Made by a program: the position numbers and the translations under genes | Assembly (NCBI GenBank): GCA_033961575.1 | Contig: CM066737.1 | Coordinates: 89,958,271-90,022,270 of the forward strand | Length of the DNA: 64,000 nt | From: Aselliscus stoliczkanus | Lineage: Eukaryota; Chordata; Mammalia; Chiroptera; Hipposideridae | Direction of reading: 5' to 3' | The notes under the pieces: generated by a model | The model's database searches: none | What the model was told of the DNA's origin: nothing | What the model saw: the letters and a program-made list of their open reading frames with translations, nothing else | Shown: positions 39,428-52,740 of the stretch, piece by piece | Layout: every line of letters starts with the position of its first letter | Position numbering within the stretch: position 1 is the stretch's first letter

Positions 39428-40647
39428 CTAATTAAAGTTTATTAGGGTGACAATTGTTAGCAAAGTTACATAGATTTCACGTGTATCTTATGAAGAGCTA
39501 AAATGTAAGATACATTTAATTATATGTTTAACAAATCACCTTAATTGAAAGAAAACTAAAGTCACATGAAATACAGCCGACTTGTAAAATACCAAATATA
39601 TGGTTCTGTAAAACAATTATTTATTTATTTATGTATTTACTTATTTATTTATTTTTATAGTTATATTTTTTTAAATTAAAGATGATGTATTACAGAATTG
39701 TACACCTGAATCCTATATAACTTTATGAACAATTATAAAACACTTCTTCATAGCCAAATCTTTTTGTTCCTCTCAGGTCAAGGCTTTACCCTTACTAAGT
39801 TAGTCACAATCCTTGTTTAGCTAAGTACTTTGAAGCCATTTCTTGCTTCAGTGCAGAATGTTAATTAATGTTGGGATTTTGACATTTAAAAACACATGTA
39901 AAAGATTTAATAACATCGATGTAATAACATTGATGTAATTACAATGCTTTAAGTGGTTATTTCTTTTCTTACCTCTGCAAAGTAATTGTAACAGAGTCTG
40001 TTGCTACTATTACCATTGCTTTTAAAATTATGAACAAGGGAATTGCCAATGTGGAAAATATATCCTAATTCAAATTAGGTGTAACATGTAAAATATTAAA
40101 ATACAAGGGTCCTTGCTTCCTTTGCTTGCTTTCCTTTCAATACAAAATAAAAATGATTGTTTTAAATTAGCCCCCAAACCACTCATACATATATCTGGTT
40201 AAATACTATGTATGATTTATTTGGAACAACATATAAACAGTGGATGAATGATAAACCTTTTCTAATCAATTGCATAACTGATTGAATCTGTGGTTCCACT
40301 AACTAGAGAATTGTATTTCTCACTGGACATACCAAAAAAGCAAAATGAAACTAAATCCTCTGGTTTGGAGACAGTTTCATTATTTAGTTTTATAATTACT
40401 AACACAGTATTATGGGGTCTGTATGCAGAATGCAGATATTCATATGTGAACTCTTAATATGCTTTTAGGAGACAAGGCATAGTCTCTTCACTTTACATCA
40501 GCTCCCACAACTCCTTATTGCTTTATATTTATTCTATTTCACTCATTTGGGTTATCTTCTGGGCTTCTAGCATCATGTGAGTTTATTACTCTTGATTTAG
40601 AGGATGAAAGAAAGCATAAAAATGTCATATTGGACATTATAGTTTTA
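39428..40647. other. Mostly unannotated; small L1 terminus at the left edge
   Basis: 39428-39490 ('TAATTAAAGTTTATTAGGGT') and 39675-39735 look like L1 3' ends. (TTTA)n lies near 39620-39655. The rest is AT-rich with nothing recognised. Confidence 0.45.
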
Positions 40648-40663
40648 AAAAATTGGACACCTG

Positions 40664-40772
40664 GCTGGCCGAGTGGCGCGGTGGTTAAGCGCTGGCTTGG
40701 GAAGCCAGCAGCCCCGGTTCGGTCCCACATATGAGGGCCAGTGACACTGCCCTCACAAAATAAAATAAAATA
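40664..40772 (+). mobile_element. Short tRNA-derived SINE
   Basis: GCTGGCCGAGTGGCGCGG head, (AAAAT)n tail. 16-bp duplication AAAAATTGGACACCTG / AAAAACTGGACACCTG (40648-40663, 40773-40788; one mismatch). Confidence 0.93.
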
Positions 40773-40803
40773 AAAAACTGGACACCTGAATTAGATTAAT
40801 CTT

Positions 40804-41271
40804 TTTTTTTTTAATTTTTGGGGGGAATTGGGGGAGGGGAACAGCATTGGGGACTCAGGGAAGGGGAATAGATAAGTTGTTGTCCTTTTGTTCTACAGTC
40901 TAGTGTGGAGGACATTGCCTCACCGGCCCATGTTGCTATTATCATTGCTCTCTTCCCAGGTGAGGCAGATTGGTCGCCGGCCTCTGGATGGCCACTCATG
41001 GCGGCTCTTGGCAGCTCACACTGGCTGCTGGCCACTCTCATTGGCTGCCGACCACTCACTGTAGCTAATGGCAGCCCACTGCAGCAGAGGCTGCGGCTAC
41101 ACCATCACTGGCAACTCACAGCAGCCCAGCTCCAGGTGAAGCTGTTGATCACCATCTTAGCTGTAGAGGGTAGTGTCCCTGGCCCTCATATGTGGGATCC
41201 TAACTGGGGCCCTGCTGTTCAGAGTTGTCATCCCAAGCCAGCTCTTAACTAACGCACCACTCAGCTAGCCC
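40804..41271 (-). mobile_element. Long-form tRNA-derived SINE
   Basis: Antisense long form, same body as 2383-2827. 12-bp duplication TAGATTAATCTT at 40792-40803 and 41272-41283. It sits 31 bp from the preceding SINE and points the opposite way, so the pair can form a partial inverted repeat through the shared head. Confidence 0.92.
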
Positions 41272-41283
41272 TAGATTAATCTT

Positions 41284-42446
41284 ATATGTGAGTGTAACAA
41301 TCTTTCATTTCTTATCTCTCAGCCCCAAATCTTCCATTTGTTGCCTTCTTTGTGATATCAGAGGGATCCCCTGTAAACATTTCTTTTTTGCCAGTGGCAT
41401 AATGTTGGTTTCAACAATAGAAAAAGCTTAAGGGACAGTGCAATGCAATTAGCAGCAGGAAGACACTTTCCATCAGGTCCTGGACCTCCTTTCTTATTAT
41501 TCAGCATAGAAGCCCTGCGGCCCTCATGGATCAGCTCTAGCCAGCCACAATCTCAGGACACAGTTTTCCCACTCACTCGCCCACCAGCTATGATCTGTGA
41601 CCTCTGGCAAGTTACTTTAACCCTGGAAGGTACCTGATCCTGCCTTATTTGAAAAGATCTAAACCTCAGTCTTGTGGGGACTCTGCTAAGCTATTGTTCT
41701 TCAATTGTCAACTCTTCTCAGCCTAGATATTGCAGTTGTTTGTTTGAGAACTTGCTATCCTGTAGAGTCTTCTTTTACCCAGTATAGTGTATAATTTCCT
41801 TTTATTTGATACTAGTTCTCAATGTTAATCTTCTCTATTCAAATTTCTGGTGATATTTCTGTTTCCTTACTATGCCCCAACTGATATGATAAATAACTAA
41901 GGACTCAAGAATTTTATTCCAGGTAAGATGCACCAAAACTTCTTATAGACAAGGTTAACTAAGTGTTCTAGAAAATATAAGTTGAAGCATGATCTACTGT
42001 GTGCCAAGTTTCAATTCTATGTACATAAATTAAGGTCTACTTCTTTAAATGTTATTTACTACTAGTAAAACTTAATGAATACTAACAGCAATGGTGGAAT
42101 TTCTCATAAAGAGGATGCTGAAAACATGACATGGATTTTGAGCGTAAGGTACCTGAAGTTATGCTGAGTAACAACTGGAACAAAAATCAATCTCCAAGGA
42201 TACACGGGTACATAGAAAACCATGTAGCTGGGACCTTTCCCTCAGTCATCATTTAATCCACATGCCAACAAAAAGCCAGGAAGTTATGACTGGGTAGATT
42301 GGGTGTCTTTTGTTCTCAAAATACTTTTTTCTCTTTGTATATAGGTACAAATTTGTAGATCAATAATCATTTTGATTTCAGCATGCAATTACACTCTTTG
42401 CCTGAGTTTCTCTGAGTTATGCACTAGACTTTCTGCTCTGATGCCA
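41284..42446. other. Unannotated stretch
   Basis: Nothing recognised. Confidence 0.4.
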
Positions 42447-42456
42447 CTGTGTATTT

Positions 42457-45245
42457 TTTTTATTAAATTTTTAAATTTTATTTTATTAGTTTCAGGTGTA
42501 CAACACAATGCAATAGTTACACTCTTTACCCCCCAAAGTGAAAACCCCCCTCCCCCAGTTCACCACCCCACTCCCCCCCCATATCATACATATCCATCAC
42601 AACTCCCCTGACTCCCCTCCACAGTATACTCCACATCCCGTGACCATCCACATATTCAGTTGCAGTTGGCATACAATACTATACAACAGCAGCTTCAGGT
42701 GTACAGTGCAGTGATCAAGCCTCTACTCCATCCATGAAGTGGTCTCCCTAACAAGACATGTGACTATCTGACACCCCACAAAATTTTTACAACATTATTA
42801 TATTCCCCGAACTGTGTTTCATATTCCTGTGGCAATATTGTAGTTGTCTATTTATGCTGTCTAATCCCTTCCCCTTCCCCCCATCCCCACCCCCCTCCCA
42901 ACTAGCAACCCTCAGTTTTTCCACTACATCTATGAGTCTGTTTACTTTGATAGTTCACTCAGCTCTTCAGACTCCACACACAAGTGAGATCACATGGTAC
43001 CTGTCCTTCTCCGACTGACTTATTTCTCGCAAAATAATAGTCTTTTCACAACATTATCAATTACATTCCCAGAACTGCCCACATATCCCTGCGGCAACAT
43101 TGTAGTCCCACATACACTGTCCAAAACCTTCCCCCTCTCCCTCTTCCCCACTCCCTCCCAGCCAGCAACCATCAGTTTTTCCTTTATATCTGCTTGATAT
43201 GACTTCAATCTTCTTAAATTGTCTCTCTGGGTTAGCTTGTTTACCCCTTTCTTTTGTTTAAAAAAGCCCTTTTAACATTTCTTGCAATGCTGACTTGGTG
43301 GTAATGAATTCCTTAAGCTTATTCTTTTCTGAGAAGCTCTTTATTTCTCCTTCAATTTTAAGTGATAGCCGTTCTGGGTAGAGCAATCTTGTTTGTAGGC
43401 CTTTATTTTGTGTCACTTTGAATATCTCCTGCCACTCCCTTCTGGCTTGCAGAGTTTCTGTAGACAAGTCAGCTGTTAGTCTAACAGGAGTTCCTTTGTA
43501 TGCAACCTGCTGTCTTTCTCTTGCAGCCTCTAGGATTCTGTCTCTGTCTTTAACCTTTGCCATTTTCACTATGATGTGTCTTGGTGTGGACCTCTTTGGG
43601 TTCAGCTTGTTTGGAACCCTCTGCACTTCCTGGGCATGTATGTTGATTTCCTTCACCAGGGTAGGGAAGTTTCCAGTCATTATTTTTTCAAATACCTTTT
43701 CAACCCCTTGCTTCTTCTCTTCTCCTTCTGGTATCCCTATGATTCGAAGGTGGTTGCGCTTCACCTTGTTCCATGGGGCTCTTAAACTATTTTCATTGTT
43801 TTTTATTCTTTGGTCTTTTTGCTGTGCCAACTGGGTGAGTTCTGCTATTTTATCTTCCAAATCGCTGATCCGCTCCTCTGCTTCATCTACTCTACTGGTG
43901 ATTCCTTCGAGTGTGTTCTTCATTTCAGTTATTGTATTCTTTAGTTCTAACAGGTTGGTTTTTATGGTTTCCCTATCCTTCTTTATGTCCTCGCTAAGTT
44001 CCTTAAACATTCTTATCATCAGTGTTCTAAACTGTGTCTCTGAAAGGTTGGATCCCTCTGTTTCATTTGGTTCCATTTCTGGAGGTTTCTTCTGATCTTT
44101 TACATGTGATATGTTTCTTTGTTTCCCCATTCTGGCTGTCACTCTGGGATTGCTTTGATGTATTAGATAGATCACCAGGAGAGTCCTGGCTGGATCACAC
44201 AGGCACACAGCTCACGGCCCAATACTCCCAGGAAAACTCTCAGTCTCAGCCTGTCCCAATCAGCCGCTCGCAGACCAGGCCAAGCAGCCCGACAACCAAT
44301 CACCAGCCTGGCAACTCTGCAAGCGGAGTGCAGAGAGCAGAGACCCGAGGCGGCTTGCACGCTCCCACATCTCAGTGAGCAGCCTGTTGGAGCTGGATCA
44401 CTCCCACTAGGCATTTCCCTGGCAACTCTGCAAGCGGAGTGCGGAGAGCAGAGACCTGAGGCGGCTCGCGCACTCCCAGGTCTCAGTGAGCAGCCGTTGG
44501 AGCTGGAGGGCACCTGCCCTGCGTTTCCCTGGCAACGCAGTATAAGCTGGGCGGAGGGTGGGGATTCAAGGCCGCAGGCACACGCGCACGCACCCATGCA
44601 CTTCTGCGCCAATTCCACCCGACCAATGAGGTCTCGGACCTGATCCTCCGTGGGAGGGCTCAAGCCCGACAAAATGGCATCCTCCCTACACCACTCGCGT
44701 GCAGGCTCCACACCATGGGAACAATAGTCTAAAAACCGCCAGTCTTTGCACCAAAGGTGCTCAGTTCAGTCCGTCCCCGCAGGCTGCCGGCTCACACAGC
44801 CACTCCCTCCACCAGGAATCAGGTAAGTGCTCACTGGCGAGCAAGCCCGGGCGCCAGCCCCACTGATTCTCCAGCCGCTCTTAGCCTCACCAAGCTGAGC
44901 AAAGAGAGTCCTTACTAATTTACTGCCAGCTATCTTAGAACTTCTCTTCCCGGCAAAGGAACTCTGGGCTGGTGAGCTTGGAGTGCGGCCGGAGGGTCTC
45001 TCCCCCAACCGGAGAAGCCTCTCCACAGCTAGGACCTCCCTCACGGGGTTTGCCCTCTCTTGTCTCCGCCCGTCCTACCAGACCCGATGCGGCTTCCTCT
45101 TTAAGTTTTTTGTTTAGTGGTTCTGTTCCTCCAGTGTTCCGGGGACCTCCAGGGTTGAATGCTGTATAATTTGCTTGTAATTTTGGTGTGATCCTGGGAG
45201 GCAGTTAGCACAGCGTCTGTCTATTGCGCCATTTTACTGGAAGTC
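42457..45245 (-). mobile_element. ORF2-less L1 (HAL1-like), antisense, with target duplication
   Basis: A 2.79-kb unit bounded by CTGTGTATTT at 42447-42456 and 45246-45255. In its own sense direction it holds a 5' UTR (45245 to about 44131), an open ORF1, about 40 bp of inter-ORF sequence, a scrap of ORF2 endonuclease (about 43192-43225), a second partial copy of the 3' UTR (about 43046-43191) and the full 3' UTR with tail (to 42457). Nearly all of ORF2, including reverse transcriptase, is missing. The target duplication shows it was inserted as one piece. Confidence 0.85.
43258..44130 (-). CDS. L1 ORF1 protein, open, 290 codons
   Basis: Nucleic-acid-binding chaperone of the L1 ribonucleoprotein. 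The start is taken as the ATG of MGKQRN at 44130; the frame upstream (to 44208) is 5' UTR readthrough. A coiled coil is visible at about residues 45-110 (heptads through 'RVDEAEERISDLEDKIAEL'), then the RRM-like part (HLRIIGIPEG) and the C-terminal domain (TPRHIIVKMAKV, RLTADLSTETLQARREW). No stop or frameshift was seen, so this copy is young or was under selection recently. It lies in an element that lacks ORF2 and so could move only with help from another L1. Confidence 0.85.
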   Translation of the reverse strand: MGKQRNISHVKDQKKPPEMEPNETEGSNLSETQFRTLMIRMFKELSEDIKKDRETIKTNLLELKNTITEMKNTLEGITSRVDEAEERISDLEDKIAELTQLAQQKDQRIKNNENSLRAPWNKVKRNHLRIIGIPEGEEKKQGVEKVFEKIMTGNFPTLVKEINIHAQEVQRVPNKLNPKRSTPRHIIVKMAKVKDRDRILEAARERQQVAYKGTPVRLTADLSTETLQARREWQEIFKVTQNKGLQTRLLYPERLSLKIEGEIKSFSEKNKLKEFITTKSALQEMLKGLF

Positions 45246-45277
45246 CTGTGTATTTGTTTTAATGCTCTGTTTTCTAT

Positions 45278-45765
45278 GTTTTTTTTTAAATTTTTATTAT
45301 TAATAGTTACAGATGTACAAAACTATGCAATAGTTATCTTTTTCACCCCTTACAAAGTAACTACACTCTCCCTCCTCCCCTGTCCCCTCACCCCCGATAT
45401 AATACATACCTATTACAATTCCACACTGTATTCCACATCCCTTGACTATATATGTGTTAAATTATACTCAGCATCTAATATTAATCAGTGGCAGCTTCAC
45501 ATGTACAGTGCAGTGGTCAGGCCACTACACTGTCCATGAAGTGGTCTCCCTGACAAGACATGAGTCCTTCTGGTCCCCTAAAAAAATATTTACAACATTA
45601 TTGATGATATTACCTAAATTGTCTCTTCTGTCTCTGCAGTAGTATTGTATTACCAGTTTATGTTGCCTCGTCCCTTCCCCTTCTCCCTCATGCCCACCCC
45701 CATCCCATCTAGCAGTCATCAGTTTTTTCTTTGTGTCTCTAAGACAATTTCTGTTTATTTTTCTC
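45278..45765 (-). mobile_element. L1 3' UTR, truncated
   Basis: Poly-T then 'TAATAGTTACAGATGTACAA', through 'CACATGTACAGTGCAGTGGT' to 'TCATCAGTTTTTTCTTTGTG'. It is closest to the L1 at 48264-48908 and belongs to a different subfamily from 42457-45245. Confidence 0.85.
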
Positions 45766-46626
45766 GTTTTTCTCTGTTTTCAATGCATGCTGATGGCAAG
45801 TTAAATTATGAAAAACCTTAGTCCTTAATTCCTTCAAGATGTGGATGTCAAAGAAAGGTAAAGGTATAAATTAGATGGTACTAGGAAACTTGAGCCTAGC
45901 TCTACAGGAGAGCATGCCTATACTTCTTTTTTTCAGTTGAGGTGCAGGGGTCTGTGTAGAAGTTGAGTGCATGATACAAGGATGCATGTAAGATATCCTT
46001 GTAAACTCATTTGTTGACAGTCCATATGAAGACTTGACTAGAACATTTCCACTAAGGACCGAAGATATAAACAAGCTGTTTTTCATATTAAGAGAGCCAT
46101 TTATACCAGGTATTTCCTTCCTCAAAATAGTAAGGGTTGTGTAAGCTCAGGCAAGTGCTTTCAGGTCAGCAAGTAATTAAAGCAAGTAGCTTGAGCGTTC
46201 AATTCAACCCAAATAATATATACTGAATCTCTATAATTTGCAGAATACTGTGCTGTCAAGAAGCTTAAGATTTGTTGTGTAGACAGAGAATTCACCCTGA
46301 AGTATTTCACATATTGATGCTTTACACCCGAACAGTAATCTACAGCTACTGCATTTTTGACTGTGGGGTCTAGAAATTAACCATTTTCCCTTATTCTGCC
46401 CTCTGCAGTGAACCTCCAAATTTTACCAACTATTTTACTATAGCCAGGGGCAAAGTAAAGCAGGAGATTGAATAATTCTGAAAAACTGTAAAAAAAAAAA
46501 AGACTATTTGTTCTGAAATATTTAGATAATTATCTCACACCTATTTTTGTTTCACAAGTATATATCCTTCATTAACAGTGATCTGTGAAAGAAACAAACT
46601 TTAGTACTGGGCCATTTACATGGAAT
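45766..46626. other. Unannotated stretch
   Basis: Nothing recognised. Confidence 0.4.
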
Positions 46627-47937
46627 AACTTTTTTAAAATTTTTATTAAATTTATTGGGACAACATTATTTAGTAAAATTATATAGGTTTCAAGTGTACA
46701 ATTCTATAATACATCACCTATATAATGTAATGCATTGTGTGTTCACCACCCAGAGTCAGTTTCCCTTCCATTACCATATATTTGACCCCCTTTACCCTCT
46801 TCTACCACCCCCTCCTCCCTTACCCTCTGGTAACCACTAAACTGTTTTTTTGTGTCTGAATTTTTGTTTGCTTGTTTGTCACATTCGCTTGTTGTTTTCA
46901 GTTTTATTTTTCACATATGAGTGAAGTCATATGGCTCTCGAATTTTTCTGACTTATTTCACTTAGCACGATAATCTCAAGATCCATACATGTTTTCACAA
47001 ATGGAAGTATTTTATCTTTTCTAATGGCCGAGTAATATTCCGTTGTATGTGTACCACATCTTCTTTATCCAATCATCTATCACAAGACACTTTGGTTGTT
47101 TCCATGTCTTGGCCACCATGAATAATGCTGCAATGAACATAAGGGTACATATATCTTCATGGATAAATGTTTTCAGAATTTTTTGGTAGATAGCCAGAAG
47201 AGGCATTGCTGAGTTGTATGGTAATTCTATTTTTAATATTTTGAGGAACCTCCATACTGTTTTCCATAGTGGCTGCACCAATTTCCATTCCCACCAGCAG
47301 TATATGAGGGTTTCCTTTTTGTCCACAACTTCTCCAACACTTATTATTATTATTTGTCTCATTGATGATAGCCATTCTAAGCTGGTTTGAGGTGGCATCT
47401 CATTGTGGTTTTGATTTGCATTTCCCTAATAGCCATGAAATTAAGCATTTTTTCATTTATCTGTTGGCCATTTGTTTGTCTTCTTGGGAGAAGTGTCTAT
47501 TCAGGTTCTGTGCCCATTTTTTAATTGGATTGTCTGATTTTTTGTTGTTGAGTTTTCTGAGTTCTTTATATATTTTGGATATTAGCCCCATATGGGAGGT
47601 GTTTGCAAATATCTTCTCCCATTCAGTTGGTTGCCTCTTTATTTTGTTGACGGTTTCTTTTGCTGTGTAGAAGCTTTTTAGTTTGATATAGTCCCATTCA
47701 TTTATTTTGACTTTTACTTCCTTTGCCTTTGAAGTCCAATTCATAAAATCCTCTCTGAACCCAAGATTCATAGCTTAGTACCTATGCTTTCTTCTATGCA
47801 ATTTATTGTTTCAGGTCTTATATTTAGGTAATTCATCCATTTTCAGTTAATTTTGGTATATGGTAACAGGTAGCAGTCTAATTTCATTCTTTTGCATTTG
47901 GCTTCCCAGTTTTCCCAGCGTCATTTATTTATTTATT

Positions 47938-49939
<2,002 letters not shown>

Positions 49940-50303
49940 TTATTGAAGAGATTTTCTTTTCTCCACTGTATGTTTTTTGGGTCCTTTATCAAAAATTATC
50001 TACGCATATTTGTGGATTTATTTCTGGGTTTCCAATTTTATTCCATTGGTTTGTGCGTCTGTTTTTCTGCCAATACCATGCTGTTTTGATTATTGTTGCT
50101 TTGTAGTATAAACTGAAGTCATGGAGTGTGATATCTCCAGTCCTATTCTTTTTTCTTAGGATTGCTTTGGCTGTTTAGGGTCTTTTGTGATTCCACAAAA
50201 ATCTGATAATTTTTTGGTTCTATTTCTTGAAAAAAGTCCATTGGGATTTTGATGGGGATCACATTAAATCTGTATATTACTTTGGGTAATATGGCCATTT
50301 TAA

Positions 50304-51845
50304 CTATGTTTCCATGTCTTGGGCACTGTAAATAAAGCTGCAACAAATATCAGAGTACATATATCTTTACAGATGAATGTTTTCATATTTTTAGGGTAGA
50401 TACCCAAGAGAGTAACTGCTAGGTCATATGGTAATTCTATTTTTCATTTTTTGAGGAACTCCACACTGCCTTCCACACTGCCTTCCATAGTGGGTGCACC
50501 AATCTGCATTCCCACCAACAGTGTATGAGGGTTCCTTTTTCTCCACAGCTTCTCCAACACTTGCTATTATTTGGCTTGTTGATGATAGCCATTCTAACTG
50601 GTATGAGGTGATATCTCATTGTGGTTTTTATTTGCATTTCTCTGATGATTAGTGATGTTGAGCATTTTTTTCATATGTTTGTTGGCCATCTGTATGTCCT
50701 CTTTGGAGAAATGTCTATTTAGGTCCTCTGCCCATTTTTCAATTGGATTATTTGGGGTTTTTTTGTTGAGTTGTATAAGTTCCTTATATATTTTGGATAT
50801 TAGACCCTTATTGGAGGCCATTTTAACTATGTTGATTCTTCCAATACTTGAACATGGAATATCTTTGCATTTCTTTGTATCTTCTTCAATTTCTTTTAAG
50901 AATGTCTTATAGTTTTCAGTGTATAAGTCCTTCACACCCTTTAAGTTTGTTCCTAGGTATTTTATTCTTTTTATTGCATTTGCAAAAGGAATTGTTTCTT
51001 TCATGTCTTTTTCTGAAATTTCATTGTTAGTATTATTTAGAGGAATGCAGTGGATTTTTGTACATTGATTTTGTATCCTGCAACTTTACTGTAATTGTTT
51101 ACTGTTTCTAATAGTTTTTTGGTGGAGTCTAGAGTTTTCTATATAAAGTATCATGTCATCTGCAAAAAGTGACAATTTAACTTCTTAATTTCCAATTGGG
51201 ATGACTTTTATTTCTTTCTCTTGCCTGATTGCTCTGGCTAGGACTTCCAAAAGTGTGTTGAGTAACAGTTGTGAAACAGGGCATCCCTGTCTTTTTCCTG
51301 ATCTTAGAGGAAAAGCTTTCAGTTTTCTCCCATTGAGTATGATATTAGCTGAGGGTTTGTCATACATGGCCTTTATTATGTTGAGGTACTTTCCTTCTGT
51401 ACCCATTTTATTAAGTGTTTTAATCATAAATGGATGTTGTATCTTGTCAAACCAAATCATAAATGAAAGAGGAGTTGTTATGATGGATACCACAGAAATA
51501 AAAAGGATCATACTAGAATACTATGAAAGACGATATGCTACCAAATTCAATAACCTAGACAAAATGGACATATCCTTAGAAATATATAACCTTCCTAGAC
51601 TGAATCATGAAGAACTGAAAAATCTAAATAGACTGATCAACAGTAAGGAAATTGGAACAATCATCCAAAACCTCCTCCAAAGCAAAAGTGCAGGATCAGA
51701 TGGCTTCACTAGTGAATTCAACCAAACATTTAAAGATGATCTAATACCTGTCCTACTCAAACTGTTCCAAAAAAGTGAAGAAAAGTCAATACTTCCTAAC
51801 TCATTTTATAAGGCCAACATTACCCTGATGCCAAAGCTGGTAAGG

Positions 51846-51881
<36 letters not shown>

Positions 51882-52130
51882 AAAAAAAAAACAAAAAAAA
51901 AAAACAACTACAGACCAATATCTCTGATGAATACAGATGCAAAAATCCTAAACAAAACACTACCAAATCGAATACAACAATAAATTAAAAAGATTCAACA
52001 TCACGATCAAGTGGGGTTCATTCCAGGGGCATACTTATGGTTCAACATATGCAAATTGATCAATGTAATACCACATAAACAAAATAAAGGATAAAAATCA
52101 TATGATCATATCAATAGATGTGGAAAAATA
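50304..52130. mobile_element. L1 ORF2 fragments with internal inversion
   Basis: 50304-51457 is antisense (ORF2 C-terminal region, then reverse-transcriptase sequence read backwards up to 'AATCATAAATGGATG'). From about 51458 the sequence continues in sense orientation ('AAATCATAAATGAAAGAGGA' through the 51480-51983 ORF2 frame) to about 52130. An extra discontinuity lies near 50816. The head-to-head layout is that of L1 twin priming. Confidence 0.8.
51849..51877. repeat. (AC)n microsatellite followed by A-rich tract
   Basis: About 14 AC units, then A13-14 and an A-rich tail, inside the inverted L1. Confidence 0.95.
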
Positions 52131-52269
52131 TCCATTTATGATTTTTGGAAATATATGAGTCACCAATTCCAATTATCATAAAAAATTCTGCCTCATCTTT
52201 GGGTTACCTAAATTCATTTATGAAAATAAACTCAAGAATCTCATGCTTTATCTACTGAGCTAGTAGAGC

Positions 52270-52740
52270 AACTGTCCAGAGATGGATGAATGAATAAAGA
52301 AAATGTGTATATACAATAGAATGTCATTTAGCTTTAAAAAGGAAGGAAATTCTGCCATTTGCTACAACATGGATGAACCTGGAGGACATTATTCAAGGGG
52401 AAAGGAACTAGCCTCAGAAGGACATGTACTACATGATTTCCATTATATAAGGCACCGAAAATACTAAAACTCATAGAAGCAGAGAGTTGAATGGTGGTTA
52501 CCAGCCACTGGGGAAAGGGGTTAATTGGCAGTTCTGTTCAGTTGGTATGAAGTTCTAGTTATACAAGATGAATTTGTTCTAGAGGTCTGCTGTTCAACAT
52601 AGTGCTTATAGTCAATAATACTGTATTGTGTACTTAAAAATCTGTTAAAGAGGATAGATCTCATGTTAAGTGTTCTTACCACAAAAACAAAAACAAACAA
52701 TAAAAACCAAAGGGACACAAATAAACGTTTGGAGTTGATG
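52270..52740 (+). mobile_element. Old L1 3' end
   Basis: 'GCTACAACATGGATGAACCT', 'CAGAGAGTTGAATGGTGGTT', 'GTTCTAGAGGTCTGCTGTTC' and 'TAATACTGTATTGTGTACTT' are L1M-type 3' UTR words. Confidence 0.8.

Noticed and set aside
43418..44095. 225-codon plus-strand frame
   Set aside because: It is antisense to the L1 ORF1.
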